A stretch of DNA of 18,490 bases from Mageeibacillus sp. UBA5439 (GTDB lineage: Bacteria; Bacillota; Clostridia; Saccharofermentanales; DTU023). Below the pieces are notes generated by a model that saw only the letters and a list, made by a program, of their open reading frames with translations, searched no databases and had not been told where the DNA came from. Where the stretch lies: assembly GCA_002427505.1 (NCBI GenBank), contig DIRJ01000037.1:105043-123532 (forward strand). Direction: 5' to 3'. The position numbers and the translations under genes were made by a program. Positions 1 to 7,855 of this stretch are shown piece after piece (positions within the stretch are counted from its first letter, which is position 1; every line of letters starts with the position of its first letter).

Positions 1-1203
1 TTGGATAAGTTTAAGGATGGACCTGAGATCGCAGATCTGCTTGATCAGCTGATAGCCGAGTCTAAGCTTTTCACTGCCCGTCCGCTAGTAAAATTTGAGC
101 AGCTCTATCCGGAAAAACCGCGTTTCAAAGCAATGTGTCTTAATATTTGCCATGACTGCAATATGCGTTGCTTATATTGTTTTGCATCCTCAGGTCAATA
201 TAGATCTGAGCAGCGCAGTTGCATGTCTGCAGAAACCGGTAAACGGGCAATCGATTTTCTGATTGAAGCATCCGGGCCGCGGCATAATCTCGACATAGAT
301 TTCTTTGGCGGCGAACCCCTGATGAACTGGAAGGTTGTGCAGGAGCTGGTTGCCTACTGTGAAGAGCGGGGGCCGCTTAATGGCAAAGATATCAGACTTA
401 CCATTACCACAAATGCACTTTTGCTAAGCGATGACAAAATAGATTTTATTGACAGACATTTTAAAAATGTTGTGCTCTCCTGTGACGGCAGGGCGGAAAT
501 ACATAATCACATGCGCCCTGATGCAGGAGGTAACCCGACTTATGAGCGCATAGCAGCCAACATCCGCAAATTTGTTGCGGTGCGCGGAGACCGCGAATAC
601 TATATTCGCGGCACCTTTACCCGCCACAACCTGGATTTTGTTGAAGATGTTCTGGCTTTGGCTGCCTTAGGCAGGAATGTTTCCATCGAACCGGTCGTAG
701 CTGCACCTGAGTACGATTATGCAATCCGGGAAGAGGATCTGCCGCAGGTACTGGCTGCTTATGAAAAACTGGCTTGGGCCTTTCAGCCGGGTGCAGTTGG
801 CTCAGATATCAATTTTTTCCATTTCAATCTGCAGGCTGATCATAGCCCCTGCCTCTATAAAAGACTTAAAGGCTGCGGTGCCGGTTCCGAATACTGCGCA
901 GTTACGCCTGAAGGCGATATTTATCCCTGTCACCAACTGGTAGGAGAAACTGTACATCGCATCGGACACCTGACCGAGACAGGCTACGAAACTGATACTA
1001 AACGGCAGTCCGCATTCAGTGAGTATCTGATGCCCAGCCGGGAACCCTGTAATTCTTGCTGGGCCCGCTATCATTGCGGGGGCGGCTGTGCCGCTAATCA
1101 CTGGCATAGCATGGGTAATCTTGACACTGTTGATCCGATTTACTGTCAAATGCTCCAAAAAAGACTGGAATGTGCCCTTTGGCTTTCGTACAAGCGCGGG
1201 TAG
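1..1203 (+). CDS. scfB: SCIFF-peptide radical SAM/SPASM maturase, 5' end cut by window
   Basis: This is the C-terminal 400 residues of a radical SAM enzyme of the CteB/Tte1186 type. That family forms Cys-Thr thioether bridges in the small ribosomal peptide SCIFF (six cysteines in about 45 residues). The CxxxCxxC cluster site is at visible residues 53, 57 and 60 (CNMRCLYC), with extra cysteines at 46 and 50. FFGGEP at 101-106 is the SAM-binding GGE motif. A C-terminal SPASM region for auxiliary Fe-S clusters carries cysteines at 284, 292, 299, 310, 350, 353, 359, 363 and 382. Known members are about 450 residues with an N-terminal peptide-recognition domain, which is missing here, so the TTG at base 1 is probably an internal Leu codon. 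The precursor peptide gene, normally just upstream, lies outside the window. The stop is TAG at 1201-1203. The family call is by recognition, not a search. Confidence 0.88.
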   Translation: MDKFKDGPEIADLLDQLIAESKLFTARPLVKFEQLYPEKPRFKAMCLNICHDCNMRCLYCFASSGQYRSEQRSCMSAETGKRAIDFLIEASGPRHNLDIDFFGGEPLMNWKVVQELVAYCEERGPLNGKDIRLTITTNALLLSDDKIDFIDRHFKNVVLSCDGRAEIHNHMRPDAGGNPTYERIAANIRKFVAVRGDREYYIRGTFTRHNLDFVEDVLALAALGRNVSIEPVVAAPEYDYAIREEDLPQVLAAYEKLAWAFQPGAVGSDINFFHFNLQADHSPCLYKRLKGCGAGSEYCAVTPEGDIYPCHQLVGETVHRIGHLTETGYETDTKRQSAFSEYLMPSREPCNSCWARYHCGGGCAANHWHSMGNLDTVDPIYCQMLQKRLECALWLSYKRG

Positions 1204-1318
1204 GAAAAAGCAGAGAGCTTAACGAATAGTAGTAGTGAGGGTCATAAACAAAAGGTCGTATTTTTCAGAAAGCACTGAATATATTATATAAACAGTTGAT
1301 TCGAAAGAGCAGGGCAGG

Positions 1319-3298
1319 ATGGGCAGAATTTCCCAGGAATCAATCGATCAGGTGATAGCCGCCAACGATATCGTTGATGTGGTTTCCTCTTATGTTGATC
1401 TGGATAAGAAATCCAGCCATAATCTTTTTGGGCTCTGTCCTTTTCACACCGAAAAAACACCTTCTTTCAGCGTCACACCCTTAAAACAGATCTACTATTG
1501 TTTTGGCTGCCATAAAGGCGGCAATGTTGTCAGTTTTATTCAGGAAATTGAGCATCTTAATTTCCCGGAAGCAATACATTTTCTGGCTAAACGTGCCGGT
1601 ATCGAAATTAAAGAGGATGAGGACGAACGCTGGCAGCATAGGCGTGAAGAGCAAAAGCTGATTTATCAGGCTCTGCTGGCAGCAGCCGGTTATTTTCATA
1701 AAAGCTTAATCGGCAATACTGGCGAGTCAGCTCGCTCCTACCTGACACAGCGCGGAACGACCATCAATGACTGGCGCAAGTTTGGACTTGGTTATGCTCC
1801 CAATCAGTGGGATGCCCTCTACCGGCATTTGCATGCAAGAGCTGTGACTGACGCTGCAATGTCAAAGGCCGGTCTGATCACCCGCAGCAGCCGGGACAAC
1901 TGGATCGATTTTTTTCGTGACCGTGTAATCTTTCCAATAATTGATCTGAGCGGAAATGTGCTGGGTTTTGGCGGCCGCGCTTTGCAGGATCAGGGTGCTA
2001 AATATATCAATACTATGGAGACAGCAGTCTTCCATAAGGGCTCCTATCTCTTCGGTCTGCCACAGGCTTTGAAAGCCAGATCCGACCAGCTGATTATTGT
2101 TGAAGGCTATATGGATGTTATTGCTTTGAGCAAAGCCGGTTTTGAAAACGTCGTTGCTCCTCTGGGCACAGCTCTCACCTTGCAACAGGCCCGCCTGGTG
2201 CAGAGACACAGCAAGGAAGTACTCTTGCTTTTTGACTCTGACAGTGCAGGGGAAAATGCGGCAATGCGTACTTTTGAGATTTTTTCAGATATCGGCATGA
2301 AAGCGGGATTCGTGCTGTTGCCGGAAGGCCGGGATCCTGACGATTTCATACGGGACAAGGGTCCCGAGCGAATGGCATCATTGATCGATAATGCATATGA
2401 CCGCAGCAGCTATCGGCTGGCCCTGGCAGAAAGAAAGGCGCGGGATCCGGGAAACGGCTCTCTGCGTTTACTGGAATATCAGGATCTGGCATTGGATATT
2501 CTGGCAGAAGAAGAAAATGTTGTTCTGGCTGAACTATATTCTGATGAGCTTGCGCGCAAACTGGGCAGCAGCACTGAAAGGATAATACAGGAGATCGACC
2601 GGCGTCGGGGCCGCCAGCACGGGACCGGCGAGCCGCACAGAGCAGCCGCTGCTCCAGCAAGAGCTGCAGAGATGATTGCAATGAGACATCCGAAATTTCG
2701 GGCTGAAAGTAGCAATGATTTGAGATTACTGCGGCTTTTGGCCGAAGCCCCGGACTTGCATAAGCGGGAACTGGACATACAGTATGAAGATAAAGGCCGG
2801 GATCCCTTCTGGCGGGAAGCCCTGACCGGACTAAATCTTGCGGCCCCGGTCAGGGCCGGTGATTTTCACGCCGGAGCTTTCAGGGAACTGGCGGTCCTGC
2901 TTCTGGCTGACGCTGAAGCCGGTACGCTTACAGTGGCGACATTATTGTCCAGACTGCAGCAATTGGAAGCAGAGCTGGACGAAAAGGATCTCAGTAAGAG
3001 CAATGACAGTGAAAAACAAAAAATGGAGGAGTTTCAGGACGATCTGAATCAAATACGCGAGAGCCTGTTGCAGAATATGTCCAGTTCTGATCAGGATGTG
3101 GCAGCAGCTTTACGCGAAAAAAGTTATGATCAGTTATTCCGGGCAGTGCGAAGTGAGCAACTGACCTGGGAACGGGATCAGAAATTGGCTCTATTTAATT
3201 ATTATAACGAAAGAAATGAATCTGATCAGGCTGAGCAGGCGAAGAAGGAAGCAAGCGTATACACTCAAGCTGCTGCCCTTGTCAGACATAGCAGATAA
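1319..3298 (+). CDS. dnaG: DNA primase DnaG
   Basis: Synthesises RNA primers for Okazaki fragments and works with the replicative helicase. The N-terminal zinc-binding CHC2 domain has ligands C40, H43, C61 and C64 (CPFH...CFGC). The RNA polymerase domain follows, with the TOPRIM core VEGYMDV around 261-267 (E262 metal-binding) and FDSDSAGE around 305-312 (acidic D306 and D308). The C-terminal third, about 430-659, is poorly conserved, as expected for the helicase-binding part, and rich in Glu/Lys/Gln helices. At 659 residues it is somewhat longer than the Bacillus enzyme (about 600). The start MGRISQESIDQVIAANDIVDVV matches the family N-terminus; the ribosome site (GCAGGGCAGG) is weak and close to the ATG. 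The next gene, rpoD, follows after 15 bases, as in the macromolecular synthesis operon. No convincing promoter was seen in the 115-base gap upstream. Confidence 0.97.
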   Translation: MGRISQESIDQVIAANDIVDVVSSYVDLDKKSSHNLFGLCPFHTEKTPSFSVTPLKQIYYCFGCHKGGNVVSFIQEIEHLNFPEAIHFLAKRAGIEIKEDEDERWQHRREEQKLIYQALLAAAGYFHKSLIGNTGESARSYLTQRGTTINDWRKFGLGYAPNQWDALYRHLHARAVTDAAMSKAGLITRSSRDNWIDFFRDRVIFPIIDLSGNVLGFGGRALQDQGAKYINTMETAVFHKGSYLFGLPQALKARSDQLIIVEGYMDVIALSKAGFENVVAPLGTALTLQQARLVQRHSKEVLLLFDSDSAGENAAMRTFEIFSDIGMKAGFVLLPEGRDPDDFIRDKGPERMASLIDNAYDRSSYRLALAERKARDPGNGSLRLLEYQDLALDILAEEENVVLAELYSDELARKLGSSTERIIQEIDRRRGRQHGTGEPHRAAAAPARAAEMIAMRHPKFRAESSNDLRLLRLLAEAPDLHKRELDIQYEDKGRDPFWREALTGLNLAAPVRAGDFHAGAFRELAVLLLADAEAGTLTVATLLSRLQQLEAELDEKDLSKSNDSEKQKMEEFQDDLNQIRESLLQNMSSSDQDVAAALREKSYDQLFRAVRSEQLTWERDQKLALFNYYNERNESDQAEQAKKEASVYTQAAALVRHSR

Positions 3299-3313
3299 AT
3301 CAGGAGTACTAAT

Positions 3314-4900
3314 ATGGCAAAAGAGAAAACGGATCAGGAAGAAATAAAAGCAGATATTTTATATGATTTGTCCGAATTGATTCTGGCGGTGGGAGAGCTG
3401 CCTGAAACAGAAGGGGACGGGTTCGACCAGAAAGCTGTTTCAGCAAAAAAAATCAAAGTCAGGAAAAAACTCAAGGCTGTGGCACTGGATGTTGAGTCAG
3501 CAGATGAAAAAAGCGAGGATGAATTGGGTACAGGCGGTTTGCTGCTGACTCCCAGTATAATCACCAGCCGGCCGGCCAAGATATCAGCTGCCAAGACGGA
3601 AGACGTGATTCTTGTTGAAGAAGATGATGAAGAAGCAGCAGCAGAAGAGGAAAAAGAGGACTTTATTCTGGATGATGATCCTGATGAAGAAATCGATGCT
3701 GCTATGGATTTAGGCGACGACGACGAAGAAGTTGTAGATGCCGACCTTTTTGACGAAAGCACGGACGAAGATATCAATGAAATTGTTGATGAAGAAAAAT
3801 TCCTGGAAAATATCAGTCAGGATTTTGACTTCAATGTTGAACTGCTTTTACCATTGATTTCCCGCGGTTTTGACAATGATAATGAACTAAAACAGGAAGA
3901 AGTACTTGATTATCTGGAGAAAATTCAGTTTGATGAAGATTTGCTGGATGACGTTATCAGTGTTGTGATCCGGGCAGGCATTGAAGTTATCGACGAGGAC
4001 GAAATGGTTCGCGAGATGCATGAGCGTGAGCGCGACAAGAACAAAATGGCAGAGGCCTTTAACGATGCCATGCTGGTTGACGACCCCGTACGTATGTATC
4101 TTAAGGAAATTGGACAGGTAGAACTCCTTACGGCTGAAGAAGAAAAAGAACTGGGAGCAAGAATGGAGGCAGGTGACTGGGAGGCTAAACAGCACCTTAC
4201 AGAGGCCAACCTGCGGCTGGTGGTCAGCATCGCCAAACGTTACACAGGACGGGGCATGCATTTTCTTGACCTGATTCAGGAAGGTAATCTGGGCTTGATC
4301 AAGGCTGTTGATAAATTCGACTATAAGAAAGGCTTTAAATTCAGTACCTATGCTACCTGGTGGATTCGTCAGGCTATAACCCGCGCTATTGCGGATCAGG
4401 CCAGAACCATACGTATTCCGGTTCACATGATTGAGACCATTAATAAATTGGTTCGTATTCAGCGTCAGCTGGTTCAGGAACTCGGCCGCGAACCTGAGGT
4501 TGATGAACTGGCAGCCGAGATGGAAATGACACCGGAAAAGATCCGTGAAATTATGAAGATTTCACAGTCACCGGTATCACTGGAAAAACCGATCGGCGAA
4601 GAGGAGGACAGCCAGTTAGGTGACTTCATTCCTGATGAAGACGCACCTTCACCGGACGAACAGGCAGCTAACACACTGCTTAAGGAAGAACTGCTAAATG
4701 TTCTGTCTGAGCTTTCTCCACGGGAAGAAGAGGTGCTCAAGCTGCGTTTCGGATTGAAGGACGGACGTACCAGAACTCTGGAAGAAGTCGGCAAGGTATT
4801 TGATGTCACCCGCGAACGCATCCGCCAAATTGAAGCAAAAGCTCTGCGGAAGATTCGTCATCCTTCCCGCAGCAAGCGATTGAAGGATTATGTCGACTAA
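3314..4900 (+). CDS. rpoD: RNA polymerase principal sigma factor RpoD (SigA) with long acidic N-terminal extension
   Basis: Primary sigma-70 factor; directs RNA polymerase to -35/-10 promoters. Region 1.2 starts at DPVRMYLKEIG (257-267). Region 2, about 298-375, includes NLRLVVSIAKRY, the core-binding FLDLIQEGN and the -10 recognition segment FKFSTYATWWIRQAITRAI. Region 3 covers about 376-455. Region 4, about 466-528, has the -35 helix-turn-helix (RTRTLEEVGKVFDVTRERIRQIE). A region 1.1-like helical segment is seen at about 173-226. Before it lies an unusual extension of about 160 residues: a Lys-rich patch at 44-54 followed by a very Asp/Glu-rich stretch at 95-160. This makes the protein 528 residues against about 370 for Bacillus SigA. 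AGGAG at 3302-3306 serves the ATG. The 3' end overlaps the trmK start by 11 bases, suggesting translational coupling. Confidence 0.97.
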   Translation: MAKEKTDQEEIKADILYDLSELILAVGELPETEGDGFDQKAVSAKKIKVRKKLKAVALDVESADEKSEDELGTGGLLLTPSIITSRPAKISAAKTEDVILVEEDDEEAAAEEEKEDFILDDDPDEEIDAAMDLGDDDEEVVDADLFDESTDEDINEIVDEEKFLENISQDFDFNVELLLPLISRGFDNDNELKQEEVLDYLEKIQFDEDLLDDVISVVIRAGIEVIDEDEMVREMHERERDKNKMAEAFNDAMLVDDPVRMYLKEIGQVELLTAEEEKELGARMEAGDWEAKQHLTEANLRLVVSIAKRYTGRGMHFLDLIQEGNLGLIKAVDKFDYKKGFKFSTYATWWIRQAITRAIADQARTIRIPVHMIETINKLVRIQRQLVQELGREPEVDELAAEMEMTPEKIREIMKISQSPVSLEKPIGEEEDSQLGDFIPDEDAPSPDEQAANTLLKEELLNVLSELSPREEEVLKLRFGLKDGRTRTLEEVGKVFDVTRERIRQIEAKALRKIRHPSRSKRLKDYVD

Positions 4901-5624
4901 GGCTTCTATTTTTAGAGGTCAGCGCCTCCAGGCCTTGGCTGAATTAGTGCCGGCTGATTGTATACGCCTGATCGACGTCGGCTGTGACCACGGAACTGTG
5001 CCGCTGGATCTGCTGTATCAGGGAACAGCCCAGGAGCTTTTGCTGATTGATATCAATAAAGAACCTCTGGCCCGAGCTAAAGCGCGGGCGAAGATGAAGT
5101 TTCCGCAGAACAGTGACAGGATTCACTACCTGCAAAACAATGGGCTGGAGGGCATCGACTGCCGTCCGGATGATGTGCTTCTTATCAGTGGACTGGGCGG
5201 GGAAACAATTGCAGAAATTTTAGTAAATGCCTTTTATGACAGAGAGAACACTCGCCCTTCAAGATTGATCTTGCAACCACAGACAAAACAGTACGAATTA
5301 CGTACTGTTTTGCAGGAACTGTCCTTCTCTCTGAGCGAAGAACGGCTGGTATGGGATGTTGATCATTTCTACACTATAATCAGCTGTGTTAGCGCTGCTG
5401 ACGGGAGCTCACTGTTAAGTGAGCTGGAATTATATATAGGTCCCGGCCTGCTTCCTGCAGTGGCGAAGAGTCTGTGCCGTAAGGAAATTTCAGTGACAGA
5501 TGATCTACTCTTCAAATGGGCCGGCCAGCAGGCAGAACGTCTGAAACGTGAGGGGCGGGGAGATGCGGGACGGGCCCGTTTGGCAGAAGAGTGGGCAGAA
5601 CTGTTGGAAGGGAGCGAAAGGTGA
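4890..5624 (+). CDS. trmK: tRNA (adenine(22)-N1)-methyltransferase TrmK
   Basis: SAM-dependent methyltransferase that makes m1A22 in the tRNA D-loop region of Gram-positive bacteria (Bacillus YqfN). It is a Rossmann-fold enzyme: SAM motif I is LIDVGCDHGTVP at about 27-38, the acidic residue after strand 2 is in LLIDIN at about 51-56, and the family motif ISGLGGETIAEIL is at 99-111, followed by LILQPQ. Length is 244 residues, normal for the family. ATG at 4890 lies within the last codons of rpoD and is preceded by GAAGGA, so it is probably translated by coupling. The stop TGA shares bases with the GTG start of the next gene (GTGA at 5621-5624). The neighbouring Nif3 gene is the conserved Firmicute partner (yqfN-yqfO), which supports the assignment. 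Confidence 0.93.
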   Translation: MSTKASIFRGQRLQALAELVPADCIRLIDVGCDHGTVPLDLLYQGTAQELLLIDINKEPLARAKARAKMKFPQNSDRIHYLQNNGLEGIDCRPDDVLLISGLGGETIAEILVNAFYDRENTRPSRLILQPQTKQYELRTVLQELSFSLSEERLVWDVDHFYTIISCVSAADGSSLLSELELYIGPGLLPAVAKSLCRKEISVTDDLLFKWAGQQAERLKREGRGDAGRARLAEEWAELLEGSER

Positions 5625-6412
5625 CTAAGAATTGGGAAATCTTTCAGGCTGTTGAGGAATATGCACCAGTTGATCTGGCTGAAGAATGGGATCAGCCCGG
5701 ACTTGCTTTCGGCAGTTTTTACGCTGAAGTCAAGCGGATTCTTCTGGCCCTTGATTTGACGCCGGCAATAGTCCGGGAAGCAATAGAAAAGAAGATCGAT
5801 CTTCTGCTAGTACATCATCCTCCTCTTTTTAATGCAATTCACAGTTTGACTGATGCTACTGTTGAAGGAAAAATGCAGCTGGACGTGGTTTCTAACGGGA
5901 TTTCCTGCTACAGCGCCCATACTAATCTGGACCGCAGCCCCGGCGGGACGGCAGCCGCTCTTGCCCGAAAATTACAACTCGATACTGAAGCGGAGTCTTA
6001 TCAGACTTTGATGCCGTTAGAGGACAGACCGGGATTTGGTTACGGCTTGTATGCAAGTTTGCATCAAGAACAGTCATTTTTGGAATTTAGCAGCTTGATT
6101 GCGGAGCGTCTGGAAATTCCCGCTTGCCAGCGCTTTTGTTCCGCAAATAACCGGATCAAAAGAATTGCTCTTTTTCCCGGCAGCTTTGACGAAAGCTGCA
6201 TTCCGCGCTTAGAAGAGATCGCTGCCGACGTACTTATATGTGGTGAAATCAAACATCATCTAGCCTTAATGCTGGAGGCCAGAAACATTCATGTACTGGC
6301 TGTCGGACACGATGTTTCAGAGCGGGATGGCATGCATGTGCTGGCCTCCTACCTGGCCGGTAAGTTTCCGGAGCTTACGATTGAAGTGAACAGTGGAATA
6401 GACTATAATTGA
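5621..6412 (+). CDS. yqfO: Nif3/DUF34-family dinuclear metal protein (YqfO-like)
   Basis: Member of the conserved Nif3/DUF34 family, which binds a dinuclear metal site; its physiological reaction is not firmly known, with GTP cyclohydrolase-like and metal-related roles proposed. Candidate ligands seen, numbered from the start chosen here, are H65/H66 (LLVHHPPLF), D104 (AHTNLD), H230 and E234 (GHDVSERDG). It is the short single-domain form of 263 residues and lacks the inserted PII/CutA-like domain of Bacillus YqfO. A GTG at 5591 is in frame, but GTG at 5621 is preferred: it has GGAAGGGAG just upstream (5606-5614) and forms a 4-base GTGA overlap with the trmK stop. The last codons contain the probable rnpB promoter, so the 3' end carries a double constraint. 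The stop lies only a few bases before rnpB. Confidence 0.9.
   Translation: MTKNWEIFQAVEEYAPVDLAEEWDQPGLAFGSFYAEVKRILLALDLTPAIVREAIEKKIDLLLVHHPPLFNAIHSLTDATVEGKMQLDVVSNGISCYSAHTNLDRSPGGTAAALARKLQLDTEAESYQTLMPLEDRPGFGYGLYASLHQEQSFLEFSSLIAERLEIPACQRFCSANNRIKRIALFPGSFDESCIPRLEEIAADVLICGEIKHHLALMLEARNIHVLAVGHDVSERDGMHVLASYLAGKFPELTIEVNSGIDYN
6381..6409 (+). promoter_or_regulatory. Probable rnpB promoter inside the 3' end of nif3/yqfO
   Basis: TTGAAG at 6381-6386 and TATAAT at 6404-6409 are separated by exactly 17 bases: 4/6 and 6/6 matches to the sigma-A consensus. Seven bases past the -10 places the start at about 6416-6417, exactly where the P1 helix of the RNase P RNA begins. Both hexamers lie in coding sequence; the -10 is the Tyr-Asn codons before the nif3 stop. 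Confidence 0.8.
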
Positions 6413-6416
6413 CCAT

Positions 6417-6763
6417 TAAGATGAGTAAGTTGTGCGGCCGCAGCGACAGGCTGAAAGGCAGTCGGTGAGGAAAGTCCGGGCTCCATAGGGCAAGGATGCC
6501 GGGTAACGCCCGGTGAAGGTGACTTTAAGGAAAGTGCAACAGAAAAATACCGCCGAATTTATCGGTAAGGGTGGAATGGTGAGGTAAGAGCTTACCGGCA
6601 GGCTGGAGACAGCCTGGCCCTGCAAACCCCATCCGGAGCAACACCGTGGAGGAATAACTGTGACCCGCAGGTTCCGAGGAGGTGGCTTGAATTAACCGGC
6701 AACGGTTGATCTAGATAGATGGTCGCTCACGACAGAATCCGGCTTACAGACTTACTCATCTTA
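6417..6763 (+). ncRNA. rnpB: RNase P RNA, bacterial class A
   Basis: Catalytic RNA of RNase P, which removes 5' leaders from tRNA precursors. The conserved P4 5' strand is seen at 6467-6482 (GAGGAAAGTCCGGGCT) and its partner at 6732-6747 (ACAGAATCCGGCTTAC). The CR-II/III block around 6528-6554 contains GGAAAGTGCAACAGAAA, and CR-IV (GCAAACCCCATCCGGAGCAA) is at 6622-6641. The ends pair to form P1: 6417-6429 with 6751-6763, 13 base pairs. The landmarks and about 347-nt length fit type A, as in Clostridia, not Bacillus type B. The 3' P1 strand runs into a T-rich stretch (TTATTTTAT), so P1 may help end transcription. A 69-residue reverse-strand reading frame here is a chance shadow. Confidence 0.96.
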
Positions 6764-6828
6764 TTTTATATCTGCTCCATAACTTTTGTTCTCTTTTGTT
6801 ACCGATATAGCTGAATACTATTAGTTTG

Positions 6829-6856
6829 CTGACAATTAGCTTTAATGCTGTATAAT
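6829..6856 (+). promoter_or_regulatory. Promoter of the ytxH-ytxG pair
   Basis: CTGACA (6829-6834, 5/6) and TATAAT (6851-6856, 6/6) with a 16-base spacer. The predicted start is near 6863, about 48 bases before the chosen ytxH ATG. An in-frame ATG at 6845 overlaps the spacer and -10 and would be upstream of the transcript, so it cannot be the start. Confidence 0.75.
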
Positions 6857-6910
6857 GAAATTCAGAAAAAAAACGATACCACTATAGATTCGTTTGAAAG
6901 GAGAATTACA

Positions 6911-7231
6911 ATGTTTGATAGCATCATGGACTTTTTAGGAGTCGAAAGTAAAGCAAAGGCCCGTAACAGATCATTTTTGTTTTTCTTAGGTGGCATTGCT
7001 CTGGGAGCTTCAGCAGGATTATTATTAGCTCCGCAATCCGGGGAAGAAACCCGCGAAGTGATTAAAGATACTGCTATAGCGGGCGCTGAAAAAACTAAGG
7101 AGTTTTACGAGAAAACTGCTAAGGAAGTCAAAGACAAGTACGAAGAAGTCAAGCAGAAGGTTAAGAACGTCGAAGAAATTGTTGAGGATGCCGCTGATGA
7201 CGTCGTTGAGGAATTAGAAGAAGCCGAGTAG
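6911..7231 (+). CDS. ytxH: YtxH-domain general stress/envelope protein
   Basis: Small protein of 106 residues. One hydrophobic helix at about 22-40 carries the YtxH signature GIALGASAGLLLAPQSGEETR, followed by a highly charged Lys/Glu amphipathic, probably coiled, C-terminal half (60-106). YtxH proteins are associated with general stress in Bacillus (ytxGHJ operon); the molecular role is unknown. The start at 6911 is preferred over the upstream in-frame ATG at 6845 because GAAAGGAGA sits 6-8 bases before it and the probable transcription start lies between the two. It is followed 53 bases later by the DUF948 gene, matching the ytxG/ytxH association though in the opposite order to Bacillus as I recall it. 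Confidence 0.85.
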   Translation: MFDSIMDFLGVESKAKARNRSFLFFLGGIALGASAGLLLAPQSGEETREVIKDTAIAGAEKTKEFYEKTAKEVKDKYEEVKQKVKNVEEIVEDAADDVVEELEEAE

Positions 7232-7284
7232 TTCTGATCCGGAGCAATTCTAATGACCCTTAAATGGTAGAAAGGAATTGGTTA

Positions 7285-7737
7285 ATGCAATTTCTACTTG
7301 TTGAATACGTAATGACACCGAACGAAATCATGGGCATTGTTTTAGGCGCCCTTGGTGCTGTCGCTATAATTCTGCTGATAATTTTTCTGATTCATTTGAT
7401 TAAAACGATGAAAAGTGTCAGCAAAATGGTTGACGATGTAAGCGGACCTGTTTCAGAACTTGCCGATGCTTTGCCCGGACTCATCGAGCCGACCCAGATT
7501 CTGGTAGATGGTCTGGCTGATACTGTGCCGGTGATACTGGACGATGTCACTACTGTGACCGGCGAGATTTCAGGGGCTATTGATTCAGCTAAAAGCTATT
7601 TTGAGACACGCAGCCGCCGGCAGTCAGTGCGTCAGTCTGACAATCTGGGAACACAAGCAGCACGAATTGCCGGTTTTCTGGCAGGAATAATGGCTGCCCT
7701 GAGACAAAGCAAATCTAAAAAGAAGAAGAAAAAGTAA
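7285..7737 (+). CDS. ytxG: DUF948/YtxG-like membrane-anchored protein
   Basis: Protein of 150 residues with a strong transmembrane helix at about 14-40, directly followed by a charged helical region (TMKSVSKMVDDVSGPVSELADALPGLIEP) like DUF948/YtxG proteins. The C-terminus ends in a run of six lysines, which may contact membrane phospholipid or nucleic acid (inference). The start is taken at ATG 7285 because AAAGGA at 7271-7276 is correctly spaced; GTA-GAA context upstream and the in-frame ATG at 7264 have no ribosome site. ATG at 7312, just before the membrane helix, is an alternative. Pairing with the YtxH gene supports a shared stress or envelope role. A strong terminator follows. The family call is moderate since DUF948 members diverge. 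Confidence 0.68.
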   Translation: MQFLLVEYVMTPNEIMGIVLGALGAVAIILLIIFLIHLIKTMKSVSKMVDDVSGPVSELADALPGLIEPTQILVDGLADTVPVILDDVTTVTGEISGAIDSAKSYFETRSRRQSVRQSDNLGTQAARIAGFLAGIMAALRQSKSKKKKKK

Positions 7738-7760
7738 TATAGATTTAATCTAATTTAGGG

Positions 7761-7798
7761 GCAGGCGGTACTTTTATCAGAAAAGTCCGCCTGCTTTA
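7761..7798 (+). terminator. Rho-independent terminator after ytxG-like gene
   Basis: GCAGGCGG at 7761-7768 pairs with CCGCCTGC at 7787-7794. Inside, ACTTTT pairs with AAAAGT across a 5-base loop, giving a hairpin of about 14 base pairs with one bulged T. A short T tract (TTTATGTTT) follows. It separates the stress pair from the yfhO gene. Confidence 0.85.
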
Positions 7799-7855
7799 TG
7801 TTTATACTGTATATTAGCTAAGTTTTTAGAATATCAATCGTCGGGAGGAGATGTG

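Noticed and set aside
1266..1279. TTCAG...CTGAA inverted repeat after the SCIFF maturase
   Set aside because: Only a 5-bp stem with no T tract after it; too weak to call a terminator.
1261..1290. AT-rich TATATT/TATTAT stretch as a dnaG promoter
   Set aside because: Several -10-like frames overlap but none has an acceptable -35 at 16-18 bases, so I do not annotate it.
3185..3208. TTGGCT and TATAAC near the end of dnaG as an rpoD promoter
   Set aside because: The spacer is only 12 bases, too short for a sigma-A promoter.
3334..3777. Reverse-strand open frame of 147 residues, very Ser-rich
   Set aside because: It is the mirror of the Asp/Glu codons of the rpoD extension (GAA/GAT read as TTC/ATC and shifted TCT/TCA). 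Composition is artificial, with no ribosome site.
3887..4426. Reverse-strand open frame of 179 residues inside rpoD
   Set aside because: It lies opposite the most conserved part of sigma region 2, with no recognisable motif and no ribosome site.
5591..5620. Upstream in-frame GTG start for nif3/yqfO
   Set aside because: It adds ten residues not typical of the family and lacks a ribosome site; GTG at 5621 has GGAAGGGAG and a 4-base overlap with the trmK stop.
6416..6625. Reverse-strand open frame of 69 residues over rnpB
   Set aside because: The bases are fully explained by conserved RNase P RNA structure; the peptide resembles nothing I recognise.
6845..6910. Upstream ATG for the ytxH-like gene
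   Set aside because: It overlaps the promoter spacer and -10 box, so it would not be in the transcript; ATG 6911 has a strong ribosome site.
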